A stretch of DNA of 63,183 nt, from positions 1-63,183 of the forward strand of contig JAEXCA010000252.1 of NCBI GenBank assembly GCA_023393755.1, read 5' to 3'. Positions 52,474-62,633 of this stretch are shown here, piece by piece. Made by a program: the position numbers and the translations under genes. Source of the DNA: Actinomycetes bacterium (lineage in GTDB: Bacteria; Actinomycetota; Actinomycetes; Propionibacteriales; Propionibacteriaceae). The notes under the pieces were generated by a model. That model worked only from the letters and a program-made list of their open reading frames with translations. It ran no database searches and had not been told where the DNA came from. The number at the start of each line of letters is the position of its first letter. The first letter of the stretch is position 1.

Positions 52474-54503
52474 GCCTCCTTGGCGGTGACCTTCACGATG
52501 TACGCCCCGAAGCTGGTCTCGCCGGTGGCGTCCTGCTCCACCGAGGCGAAGTCCCAGTGGTTGGTGACCAGCACCGGCGTGATCGGCGAGTAGCCGGCCG
52601 CGACGATGGCGTCCCGGTCGAAGGAGATCAGCGGGGTTCCCGCTGTCACCTTGTCGCCCTGGTTGACGTGGACGGTGAAGCCCTCGCCCTTCAGGTTGAC
52701 CGTGTCGATGCCGATGTGGACCAGCAGCTCGATGCCGTCGTCCAGCTTCAGGCCGATCGCGTGACCGGTCGGGAAGGTCATCAGAACCTCGCCGTCGGCG
52801 GGGGCGACCACCTTGCCCTCGGCCGGATCGATGCCGACGCCCTTGCCGATCGCCCCGCTGGCGAAGGCGGGGTCCGGCACGTCGGCCAGCGGGACGATGG
52901 TGCCGCTCAGCGGGGAACCAAGTTCGGTCACCGCGCCGGCCACCAAAGCCTTGGGCTTGGCGGCGACGGCCACCGCCGCGCCACCGGCGGCAACCGGCGC
53001 CACCGCCGCGACGGGCTCGGCCGTGAGGCCGGGCAGCGCGGCCGCGTCCGGGCCACCGTCCACGTCCACATCGACCGTGGTCGCGGCCAGCGAGGCCTTG
53101 CCCTTGGTGGAGCCGTAGAACCAGGCGCCGGCGAAGGCCACCGCCAGGGCGATCACCATCGACACCATGAACAGCGGGATGTCCTTGGGCACCATGGAGA
53201 CGAAGCCGATCAGGCCGGCCGCGCCGAGCGACTGCGAGCGCAGGTTGAACAGGGCCACCAGCGCACTGCCGACGCCGGAGCCGATCATGCCGCAGTAGAA
53301 CGGCCAGCGCAGCCGCAGGTTGACACCGAAGATGGCCGGCTCGGTGATCCCGAAGAAGGCGGACGCGGAGGCCGCACCGGCCAGCGCCTTCATCTTCTCG
53401 TTGCGGGTCTTCAGGAAGACCGCCAGCGTGGCGGCGCCCTGGGAGACGTTGGCCATGGCGGCGATCGGCAGCAGGAAGGAACCGCCGGTCTTGGCGATGT
53501 CGGCCAGCAGCGGCAGCTCGATCGCCGGGAAGGACTGGTGCAGGCCGGTGATCACGATCGGCGAGTAGATCAGGCCGAAGATCAGGCCGCCGATCGCGCC
53601 GCCGGTGGTGTACAGCCAGAGCAGCCCGTCGGTGATCCCGCTGGAGACCAGTCGCATGATCGGGCCGACCACCACGAAGGCGAGGAAGCCGGTGACGATC
53701 ATGGTGACCAGCGGGGTGACCAGGAAGTCGGTGGTGCCCTTGAGCCACTTGTGCAGCCGCTTCTCGATGGTGGCCAGGATCCAGGAGATCACCAGCACCG
53801 GAATGACCTGGCCCTGGTAGCCCACCTGGGCCACCTCCAGCCCGAACAGGTGCCAGTAGCGCATCTCGCCGGCTTCCATCACCGCGACCTGGGCGTAGGC
53901 GTTGATCAGATCGCCGGAGACCATCGCGGCACCCATCGCGGCACCCAGGTAGGGGTTGCCGCCGAACCGCTTGGTGGCGGAGAAGCCGATCAGTACCGGC
54001 AGGAAGGCGAACGCCGCGGACGCGACCAGCTGGATCATCGAGGCGTAGTCGGCCAGCCAGGGGTTCTGATCCACCACCGACTCCGGACCGAACAGGCCCT
54101 TGGCGGTGAGGATGTTGTTGATCGACATCATCAGGCCGCCGGCGACCAGGGCCGGCAACATCGGGACGAAGATGTCGGCGATCGTCTTGACGAACTGCAG
54201 GACGATGTTCTCGTTGGCGGCGGCGACCTCGCGGGCCTCGCTCTTGCTCACTTCCTTGACCCCGGAGCCGACCAGGTTGTCGTAGACGATGTCGACATCG
54301 CCGGGGCCGACGATGATCTGGAACATGCCGCTGGCGGCGAAGGTGCCCTTGATGTCGGGGTCGTTGTCGAGCGTGACCTGGTCGACCTTCGAGGGGTCGT
54401 TGAGTACCAGGCGCAACCGGGTGGCGCAGTGCGCCGCTGCGGAGATGTTGTCGGGGCCGCCGACGGCTTTGAGCACCGTCTGGGCGACGCGGCTGTGATC
54501 CAT
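52470..54503 (-). CDS. PTS sucrose-type EIIBCA permease
   Basis: A 677-residue phosphotransferase permease that imports and 6-phosphorylates a disaccharide. EIIB: residues 1-90 with the phosphorylated Cys in AAHCATRLRLVL. EIIC: about 105-470 with ten or so helices and the GITEPAIFGVNLRLRWPF motif of the glucose/sucrose superfamily. An Ala/Pro-rich linker (about 475-530) leads to EIIA (about 535-677) with the phosphorylated His in LLVHIGIDTVNLKGEGF. GAGGAGG precedes the ATG. Heads the PTS-GH13-GH36 operon behind a perfect LacI-type palindrome. Sucrose is the best guess because of the GH32 neighbour. Confidence 0.93.
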   Translation of the reverse strand: MDHSRVAQTVLKAVGGPDNISAAAHCATRLRLVLNDPSKVDQVTLDNDPDIKGTFAASGMFQIIVGPGDVDIVYDNLVGSGVKEVSKSEAREVAAANENIVLQFVKTIADIFVPMLPALVAGGLMMSINNILTAKGLFGPESVVDQNPWLADYASMIQLVASAAFAFLPVLIGFSATKRFGGNPYLGAAMGAAMVSGDLINAYAQVAVMEAGEMRYWHLFGLEVAQVGYQGQVIPVLVISWILATIEKRLHKWLKGTTDFLVTPLVTMIVTGFLAFVVVGPIMRLVSSGITDGLLWLYTTGGAIGGLIFGLIYSPIVITGLHQSFPAIELPLLADIAKTGGSFLLPIAAMANVSQGAATLAVFLKTRNEKMKALAGAASASAFFGITEPAIFGVNLRLRWPFYCGMIGSGVGSALVALFNLRSQSLGAAGLIGFVSMVPKDIPLFMVSMVIALAVAFAGAWFYGSTKGKASLAATTVDVDVDGGPDAAALPGLTAEPVAAVAPVAAGGAAVAVAAKPKALVAGAVTELGSPLSGTIVPLADVPDPAFASGAIGKGVGIDPAEGKVVAPADGEVLMTFPTGHAIGLKLDDGIELLVHIGIDTVNLKGEGFTVHVNQGDKVTAGTPLISFDRDAIVAAGYSPITPVLVTNHWDFASVEQDATGETSFGAYIVKVTAKEA

Positions 54504-54557
54504 GTGGGGTGTTCCTCCTCGAACGGTGCCGGTCTACGGGCGTGATGCCGCCCAGTC

Positions 54558-54573
54558 TGTCAATCGATTGACA
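54558..54573. promoter_or_regulatory. LacI-type operator of the PTS operon
   Basis: TGTCAATCGATTGACA is a perfect 16-bp palindrome centred on CG, 54 bp upstream of the PTS start codon. A second TGTCAA half-site follows at 54579-54584. It shares the pattern TGWCRAWCGWTTGWCM with the sites at 47418 and 56089. Confidence 0.82.
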
Positions 54574-54601
54574 TACATGTCAAGGGTTCCGGAACGGCGG
54601 T

Positions 54602-56068
54602 TCATCCGACCACCGTCGCGGCGGCGGCAGCGACGCTCGCCCGGCCTCCGAGGGTGACCTCGAAGCCGTCCGGGTCGAGATAGCTGCGCAGGCTGAAGGC
54701 GGTGTGGCCGTCGGCGAGGAAGAGCTCGGTGACCGAGCGGTCGTGGACGACCGTCAGGCTGAGCCGGTCGACGTCCGGGAGGGGTACCCGCCGGCTGCCA
54801 CCGTGCGGGTAGCGGGTCGCACCGCGGTCGACGGTCAGCGCGCCCGGCCCGAAGCTCAGCAGCAGCTGCGCCCCGTCCGGCCTGCCCAGCGACAGCTGCC
54901 ACTCTCCGGCGCGGTCGACGACCAGGTCGAGCAGGAACGACCGGACGCCGGTCAGTTCCGGGATGGTGCGGGACGCGCCGTCCAGGTCCGTCCCGGCGAG
55001 GGCCAGCGCCCGGGACCGGCCGGCGATCCGGCGGGGCAGTTGGTGGAGCCGTCCGCCGCGCAGGGTGAGGTCGCGCGGCACGCTCAGGGCGTGCACCCAA
55101 CCGTGGCCGGAGAGCGAGGGCTGCCTGTCCTCGGAGGCGTTGCCCACCCAGCCCATCAGCAGGGGCGGCCGCTCCGGCTCCCCCGGCCCGACGGTGAACA
55201 CCTGCGGGGCGTAGAACTCGAAGCCGGCGTCGAGTTCGGTGAACTCCCCGATCGGGGTGAACCGCGTGCCGTCCAGCTGGCCGACCAGGTATCCGCAAGG
55301 GAAGATGTTGCGGAACTGGTCGCCGACCGGGCCGACGCCCTGGGGGCAGAAGATCAGGATGTCGTACTCCTCGCCGGTGTCGGCGTCCGGCAGCCGGAGC
55401 AGGTTGGGGCACTCCCACATGTAGCCGAAGTCGGCGTAGCGGTCGTCCGGGAAGGTCAGCTCCCCCACCAGTCGCCAGTCAAGCAGGTCGGTGGAGCGGT
55501 AGACCAGGATGCAGCCGGTGTTGTCGGCCCGCTGGGCGCCCAGGTACATCGCGAAACCGCCGGCATCGGGGACGACGTAGGGGTCGCGCAGGTGCGCGGT
55601 GTAGCCGGGCGGCGGGCCGGCGATCAGCGGATTGGCGTCCGGCTTGGCGAAGACCTCGAGGTCGGTGGTGACGGCCGCGCACTGGTAGGCCCCACGGCGT
55701 CCCTGGTCGTCCTTCACATTGCCGGTGTAGTGCAGCCAGACGCTGCCGTCCTGCACCACCGCGCCACCGGAGTAGACCCCGTTGCGGTCGTACCAGTCGA
55801 CGGGGGCGATCGCCGGCGGGTGGGTCCGCCAGCTGAGCAGGTCGGTCGAACTGGCGTGCCCCCAGTGGATCACCTTCTTGCGCGGGAACAACGGACCGAA
55901 CTGGTAGAAGACGTGGTAGACCCCGTCGATGACCACCAGACCGTTGGGGTCGTTCAACCGTCCGACCGGCGGCGCCACGTGGTACCGGGGGTAGTCGGGA
56001 TCGAGACTCGCCCGGGAGCCGTCGATGGCCCGCAGCGCTGCGTCGATGATTTCCTCTCGGGACCGCAC
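54602..56068 (-). CDS. GH32 beta-fructofuranosidase / sucrose-6-phosphate hydrolase
   Basis: A 488-residue invertase-family enzyme that would split sucrose-6-phosphate (or sucrose) into glucose-6-phosphate and fructose. The nucleophile Asp is in LNDPNG (about 38-43), LRDPY supplies the transition-state Asp, and MWECPNL the acid/base Glu, in the five-bladed propeller; a C-terminal beta-sandwich follows from about 350. No signal peptide. The GTG start is supported by a TAGGCT box seven bases upstream (leaderless). It is transcribed separately from the PTS operon, but a related LacI site precedes it. Confidence 0.95.
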   Translation of the reverse strand: MRSREEIIDAALRAIDGSRASLDPDYPRYHVAPPVGRLNDPNGLVVIDGVYHVFYQFGPLFPRKKVIHWGHASSTDLLSWRTHPPAIAPVDWYDRNGVYSGGAVVQDGSVWLHYTGNVKDDQGRRGAYQCAAVTTDLEVFAKPDANPLIAGPPPGYTAHLRDPYVVPDAGGFAMYLGAQRADNTGCILVYRSTDLLDWRLVGELTFPDDRYADFGYMWECPNLLRLPDADTGEEYDILIFCPQGVGPVGDQFRNIFPCGYLVGQLDGTRFTPIGEFTELDAGFEFYAPQVFTVGPGEPERPPLLMGWVGNASEDRQPSLSGHGWVHALSVPRDLTLRGGRLHQLPRRIAGRSRALALAGTDLDGASRTIPELTGVRSFLLDLVVDRAGEWQLSLGRPDGAQLLLSFGPGALTVDRGATRYPHGGSRRVPLPDVDRLSLTVVHDRSVTELFLADGHTAFSLRSYLDPDGFEVTLGGRASVAAAAATVVG

Positions 56069-56075
56069 GGCCGGG

Positions 56076-56104
56076 AGCCTAACAGACCTGACAATCCTTT
56101 GACA
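56076..56104 (-). promoter_or_regulatory. GH32 promoter with LacI-type operator
   Basis: On the minus strand TAGGCT (56081-56076) lies seven bases before GTG 56068. TGACAATCCTTTGACA at 56089-56104 agrees with the PTS operator at 13 of 16 bases and covers the -35 region, so the same LacI regulator probably represses both. Confidence 0.68.
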
Positions 56105-56158
56105 GGCCGGTTCTCGACTCCCGGCCGGACCACGCGTCCTTCGCGGACCGATGGACGG

Positions 56159-58486
56159 TCAGCCCGGACGCTCGGTGGTCACCTCCAGGCCGGTCTCGGT
56201 TCGCGCGACCGCGAGTGAGCCCTGGGTGTCGGTGCGGAACACCGTGGCGCCGGAGCGGGCGAGCATGGCGAGCGCGGTCTGCGAGGGATGCCCGTAGGTG
56301 TTCTCCCCCACCCCGATCAGCGCGACCGGTGCGCCGACCGCGGTGAACAGCTCGGCGGTCTGCCGGGGAGAGCCGTGATGCGGCACGATCAGGACGTCCG
56401 CCGCCAGCGGCTGGCCGGAGCCCAGGACGGCCGCCTGGCCGGCCGTCTCGATGTCGCCGGCAGCCAGGACGACCAGATCTCCGGTGTCGATCCGGGTCAC
56501 CACCGAGCCGTCGTTCTCGCCGCTGGACTCCTCGCCGCCGGCGGCCGGCAGGGTGGAGACCGGCAACGCCGAGATCACCGTCACCCGGACCTCCCCCACC
56601 CGCAGCGCGAGGCCGGGCGCCGGCGTGACCGGCTCGGCACCGGGCAGGAGCAGCGGCAGCCGCTCCGCCCCGGCATGGCCACGGGGTGCCAGGACGGCGG
56701 CCACCTCCCGTCCGGTCAGCGCGGCCAGGCCGCCGGCGTGATCGGCGTGGAAGTGGGTCAGGACCAGCAGCGGTACCCGCCGCACGCCGAGCGCGCTCAG
56801 ACAGCGCTCGAGCACGGGCGGGTCGGGGCCGGTGTCCACCACGATCGCCTCGCCGGGTGCCACGGCGATCACGCTGGCGGAGCCCTGGCCGACGTCGCAC
56901 TGGGCGACCTGCCAGCGCGCGGGGGGCCAGCCGGGCGCGGCGACCGGCCGCAGCAGGGCCAGGATCAGCAGGACGGCCGCCGGAACAGCCAGCCACCAGG
57001 TTCGCAGCAGACGCCCGCCCAGCAGGAAGCCCGCGGCGCTCAAACCGCTCAGCACCACGAGACCGACCGGGGTGGCCGGCCACGGGATCGCCGCGGCGGG
57101 CAGCGCCGCTCCCAGGGTGGCGATCCAGCACAGCGCCTGCGCGCCCCAGCCCGCCAGCCAGCCGAAACCCACCGCGAGCGGCGGGAGCAGCGGTCCGGTG
57201 GCCGCGCAGAGGAACCCGAGGATGGTGGTGGGCCCGACCAGCGGCCCGGCCATCAGGTTGGCCAGGACACCCACCAGGCTGAGCTGCCCGGAGATCGCCA
57301 CGATGATCGGCTGGGTGGCCAGCTGGGCGGTGACCGGGACCGCGAGTGCCTCGGCCAGGCCGCGTGGCAGCCAGCCGGCCAGCGCGTCGGTCCAGGCCCG
57401 GGCCCAGCAGATGATCCCGGCGGAGGCCGCGACGGAGAGCGCGAAGCCGACCGACACGGCCAGCCAGGGGTCGACCAGGAGCAGCCCGATCACCGCCCAG
57501 GAGAGCTGTCGCAGCCCGCGCTGGCGTCCGCCGAACCCCAGCGCAGCCAGTCCGACGCTGCCCATCGCCGCGGCGCGGACCACGCTCGGCTCGCCGTGAC
57601 AGAGCACCACGAAGCCGGCCACGCCGGCCACCGCCAGGGCCCGGAGCCACCAGCCCTGTACCCCGAGGCGTCCAGCCAGCCAGAGCAGGCTGGCCAACAG
57701 CAATGTCAGGTTGCTGCCCGAGACCGCCGCGAGATGGGCCAGGCCGGTCACCCGGAAGCGATCGGTGAGTTCGCCGGACATCGCGCTGGTATCCCCCACC
57801 ACCAGCGCCGGCACCACCGCCCGGGGCTCCTCGGCCAGCCCGGCGACGGAGTCGTGCAGCACGGAGCGGACGCGGTGCACGGCGGCATCCAGCCAGCCGG
57901 CCGCGGCCACCAGCACCGGAGGCTCGCGGGCACGCGCGGTCGCCACGTAGGGCTCGGCCGGCCCGGCCGGGGACAACCGCAGCGTGGCCGTCACCTTGCT
58001 TCCGGGCACCAGCGCCGCCCAGGAGGCCGCGGCCTCGCCACCGGCCCGGATGAGCACCGACTGGCCGGTCAGCCAGTGCTGGTCACGTCCGGCCAACCGG
58101 TCCAGGCGGGCGGGCACGAACCAGGTGGCACCGCCGAACCCCGAGCCGGCGAGCCGGCCGGGACCGACCTGCAGGGTGGCGGTCACCACCGCCCCTTCGC
58201 CGGCCAGGTCAGCCACCGGGCCGCCGCGTGCCGCCAGCGACCGTCCTCCGGCCGCGGCCAGGCAGGCCAGCAGCACCAGCCCGGTCGCGACGCCGAGCCG
58301 CCACCCCAGCCGCCAGCCCGAACCGGCCAGCACGACTCCCAGCCCGGCGACCAGCCAGCCCCAGGACGCATCGCCGGACACCCCGGCCAGGACGCCGGCC
58401 CAGGCCGCCGCGGCCAGCACCGGGCCGCGGTGCTCCAGCGGCTCGGCGCCGGGCTCAGAGCCGGACGAGGTCCGCCAGCTGGCCAT
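56159..58486 (-). CDS. comEC: ComEC/Rec2 DNA-uptake channel
   Basis: A 775-residue polytopic protein that would pass single-stranded DNA across the membrane. An N-terminal DUF4131-type region with three or four helices is followed by the competence domain (about 220-490; LAHLAAVSGSNLTLLLASLLW) and a C-terminal metallo-beta-lactamase-like domain (about 520-775) with LTHFHADHAGG and VPHHGSP. The start overlaps comEA by 32 bp. Natural transformation is rarely shown in actinobacteria, and no comGA-like pilus genes are in the window. Confidence 0.95.
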   Translation of the reverse strand: MASWRTSSGSEPGAEPLEHRGPVLAAAAWAGVLAGVSGDASWGWLVAGLGVVLAGSGWRLGWRLGVATGLVLLACLAAAGGRSLAARGGPVADLAGEGAVVTATLQVGPGRLAGSGFGGATWFVPARLDRLAGRDQHWLTGQSVLIRAGGEAAASWAALVPGSKVTATLRLSPAGPAEPYVATARAREPPVLVAAAGWLDAAVHRVRSVLHDSVAGLAEEPRAVVPALVVGDTSAMSGELTDRFRVTGLAHLAAVSGSNLTLLLASLLWLAGRLGVQGWWLRALAVAGVAGFVVLCHGEPSVVRAAAMGSVGLAALGFGGRQRGLRQLSWAVIGLLLVDPWLAVSVGFALSVAASAGIICWARAWTDALAGWLPRGLAEALAVPVTAQLATQPIIVAISGQLSLVGVLANLMAGPLVGPTTILGFLCAATGPLLPPLAVGFGWLAGWGAQALCWIATLGAALPAAAIPWPATPVGLVVLSGLSAAGFLLGGRLLRTWWLAVPAAVLLILALLRPVAAPGWPPARWQVAQCDVGQGSASVIAVAPGEAIVVDTGPDPPVLERCLSALGVRRVPLLVLTHFHADHAGGLAALTGREVAAVLAPRGHAGAERLPLLLPGAEPVTPAPGLALRVGEVRVTVISALPVSTLPAAGGEESSGENDGSVVTRIDTGDLVVLAAGDIETAGQAAVLGSGQPLAADVLIVPHHGSPRQTAELFTAVGAPVALIGVGENTYGHPSQTALAMLARSGATVFRTDTQGSLAVARTETGLEVTTERPG

Positions 58487-59273
58487 AGGTCTTGGGGCCT
58501 ATCCCGTCCACTTCCTGCAGTTCCTCGATCCGGCTGAACCTGCCGTGCTGCTCCCGCCAGGCGATGATCCGCCCCGCGGTCACCGGTCCGATTCCGGGGA
58601 GGGTCTCGAACTCGGCCTGGGTGGCACTGTTCAGCGACAGCTTCCGACCTCCTCCACCCGTCCCGCTGACGCTGCCACCACCGCCGTCGCCCCGCAGTTC
58701 ACCGCGGGGCTCGGCGACATCGCCGATCACCACCTGGGTGCCGTCGGCGAGGATCGCGGCCAGGTTCAGCTCCGCCGGGTCGGCGTCATCGGCCAACCCG
58801 CCGGCCGCGGCGATCGCGTCCCGCACCCGGGCCCCCTCTGGCAGCTCCACCACGCCGGGCCGGGTCACGGCGCCCAGCACGTGCACCAGGATCGTGGTCG
58901 GCGGGGTCGGCGTCGGCGTCGGGCTGGCCACCACGCTGGGCGTGGTGTCGGGCGCTACCTCTACTGGCGTAGAGCGTGCCTGCAGGACGCTGTAGCCGGC
59001 CCATAGGCAACCGGTCAGCAGGACGATGCCGACCGCGACCAGATGGCTGCGGGTGAACTCCCACGCGGTTCGACCCCACTCCGCCAGCACCCGGCGACCG
59101 TCCGGCGCGGCGTCCGGCGCAGGTGTGGGCACGGCCGGGGCGGGGCCCTCGTCCGGTGGCGGTCCGATCGCCCGCCGGGCAGGGATCTCCTCCAGCAGCG
59201 CGGCCAGACGCTGCCGGACCACCTCACTGAGCACCGGTTCAGGTGCGGCAACTCGCGGCATGCCCGTCAGCAT
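58455..59273 (-). CDS. comEA: ComEA DNA-binding protein
   Basis: A 272-residue protein: a cytosolic N-terminal Pro/Ala-rich region, one TM helix at about 78-98, an SLBB domain (VHVLGAVTRPGVVELPEGA, about 128-185), a Gly-rich linker and a C-terminal double helix-hairpin-helix (LNSATQAEFETLPGIG, about 213-272) that binds double-stranded DNA. It partners ComEC. ATG 59273 or ATG 59261 could be the start; neither has a strong ribosome binding site. Confidence 0.93.
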   Translation of the reverse strand: MLTGMPRVAAPEPVLSEVVRQRLAALLEEIPARRAIGPPPDEGPAPAVPTPAPDAAPDGRRVLAEWGRTAWEFTRSHLVAVGIVLLTGCLWAGYSVLQARSTPVEVAPDTTPSVVASPTPTPTPPTTILVHVLGAVTRPGVVELPEGARVRDAIAAAGGLADDADPAELNLAAILADGTQVVIGDVAEPRGELRGDGGGGSVSGTGGGGRKLSLNSATQAEFETLPGIGPVTAGRIIAWREQHGRFSRIEELQEVDGIGPKTYGQLADLVRL

Positions 59274-59397
59274 GGCGACGCGATGGCCGAGTGTGCCGCC
59301 GAATCACGTGGGCTGTGGACAACCCGGCGTCCCGGTTCGTTGTCCACAGCCCGCGCAGGGTAGCGTGGGAGCCGTACCCGATCCGGAAGAGGACCCG

Positions 59398-59697
59398 ATG
59401 GCGATCACTCTCGAAACCGTTGGCGCGAACGCCAAGAAGCAGCACGGCGGCTGCGGCTGCGGCTGTTCCGGTGGCACTCCGGAACTGGTGCTCAGCTCGA
59501 TCCCCAAGATCATGCGCAGCGGCGCGGTGATCGGTGGCCTGACCAGCCTCCGTCCGGAACAGCAGGTGGTGCTGGTGGCCAGCCACGACCCCGCCCCCCT
59601 GCTCTCGGCGCTGAACCGGGTCGCCCCGGACGCCTTCGACATCGCCCACCTCGAGGAAGGCCCCGAGACCTGGCGGGTGCAGTTCACCCGCCGCTGA
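59398..59697 (+). CDS. DUF2249-type protein with Cys-rich N-terminal knuckle
   Basis: A 99-residue protein. The C-terminal two thirds (VVLVASHDPAPLLSALNRV to EEGPETWRVQFTRR) fit DUF2249/TusA-like small domains. Preceding it is KKQHGGCGCGCSGG, a CxCxC cluster that could bind metal. Relatives occur with hemerythrin-like and nitrogen-oxide or redox proteins, which hints at a redox or sulfur-carrier role, but no such partner is here. GGAAGAGGA precedes the ATG. It lies between comEA (divergent) and leuS (convergent). Confidence 0.72.
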   Translation: MAITLETVGANAKKQHGGCGCGCSGGTPELVLSSIPKIMRSGAVIGGLTSLRPEQQVVLVASHDPAPLLSALNRVAPDAFDIAHLEEGPETWRVQFTRR

Positions 59698-59712
59698 CCG
59701 GCGCAGCACGGC

Positions 59713-59781
59713 AACGATCCCCGAACCGGTCGCAGGTCCGGGTCGTCGACTGACGACCCTTCGACAAGCTCAGGGATCGTT
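59713..59781. terminator. Nested inverted repeats between DUF2249 and leuS genes
   Basis: AACGATCCC (59713-59721) pairs with GGGATCGTT (59773-59781), and inside it GGTCGTC (59741-59747) pairs with GACGACC (59752-59758). CCTTCGACAAGCTCAGG at 59758-59774 is of the type found as a dispersed repeat in high-GC bacteria. The convergent genes on both sides suggest a shared terminator. Confidence 0.5.
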
Positions 59782-59785
59782 CGGC

Positions 59786-62257
<2,472 letters not shown>

Positions 62258-62293
62258 GTTCTTCTCCTCGTTGTGGGCTGACCGGCTGGCATG

Positions 62294-62329
62294 AAAAAGC
62301 CCCCTCGTGCCTTGGGCTCGTTAGGGGGC
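62294..62329 (-). terminator. Attenuator terminator in the leuS leader
   Basis: On the minus strand GCCCCCT (62323-62329 complement) pairs perfectly with AGGGGGC (62299-62305 complement) around a further partly paired loop, followed by TTTTT (62298-62294). It lies 37-72 bp before the leuS start, where no gene needs ending, so it must act as a leader terminator. Confidence 0.85.
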
Positions 62330-62357
62330 GCCGCGACTCGGAATCGGGAGTCGCGGC
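62330..62357 (-). other. Leader hairpin immediately before the leuS attenuator
   Basis: GCCGCGACTC pairs with GAGTCGCGGC over 10 bp around an 8-base loop. It starts at the last base of the leader-peptide stop codon and abuts the terminator stem without overlapping it. A ribosome at the stop codon would cover its 5' arm. It may be the sensing hairpin, but I could not find an explicit antiterminator that overlaps the terminator. Confidence 0.7.
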
Positions 62358-62386
62358 TATCGAAGCAGCAGGACGGCGTGATGCAC
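62357..62386 (-). CDS. leuS leader peptide MHHAVLLLR
   Basis: GTG followed by codons for HHAVLLLR and TAG. The three Leu codons are CTG, CTG and CTT. A TATGAT box (62398-62393) ends six bases before the GTG and there is no ribosome binding site, so this is a leaderless reading frame at the very 5' end of the mRNA. Its role would be to stall ribosomes when tRNA-Leu is uncharged and so prevent termination before leuS. Confidence 0.8.
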   Translation of the reverse strand: MHHAVLLLR

Positions 62387-62392
62387 CCCAGC

Positions 62393-62398
62393 ATCATA
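62393..62398 (-). promoter_or_regulatory. -10 box of the leuS leader promoter
   Basis: TATGAT, five of six bases matching the TATAAT consensus, six bases before the leader-peptide GTG. The stretch 62400-62516 to its right shows nothing else I can name. Confidence 0.65.
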
Positions 62399-62516
62399 GA
62401 ACATCACGGCATCCCGACCCAGCCGACGACTGCTTCCCGACCCGGCGCCGGAGCCGGTGGCCGCCCTGGCCGCTCCCGACACCGACCCGGCGCCGATCCG
62501 CCGGCACGAGTGAGGC

Positions 62517-62633
62517 TCAGAGCGCCGCGTCGAAGGTCGCGAGCCTGGTCTCGTTCGCGGCAGCGAGGTTGACGAGTGGGAGATCGGTCACCTGCCCGCG
62601 ACCCCACAGCACGAGTCTGTCGATGTGCGGCAT
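62517..62633 (-). pseudogene. C-terminal fragment of a PIN-domain (VapC-like) toxin
   Basis: An open tail of 38 residues beginning MPHIDRLVLWGRGQVTDLP and ending NETRLATFDAAL. QVTDxxLVxLA and LATFD are the last two conserved PIN/VapC segments (the Asp-bearing helix and strand). Upstream in the same frame the sequence is the opposite-frame shadow of the DUF4192 gene, so the rest of the toxin gene is missing. No antitoxin gene is visible. Confidence 0.55.

Noticed and set aside
41889..56068. Integrated mobile element between holA and comEC
   Set aside because: The cassette has no integrase, transposase, att-like direct repeats at the ends or tRNA gene; the 57-bp repeats are internal.
62258..62400. 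T-box riboswitch upstream of leuS
   Set aside because: No T-box sequence or stem I pattern is visible; the Leu-codon micro-ORF and terminator explain the region better.
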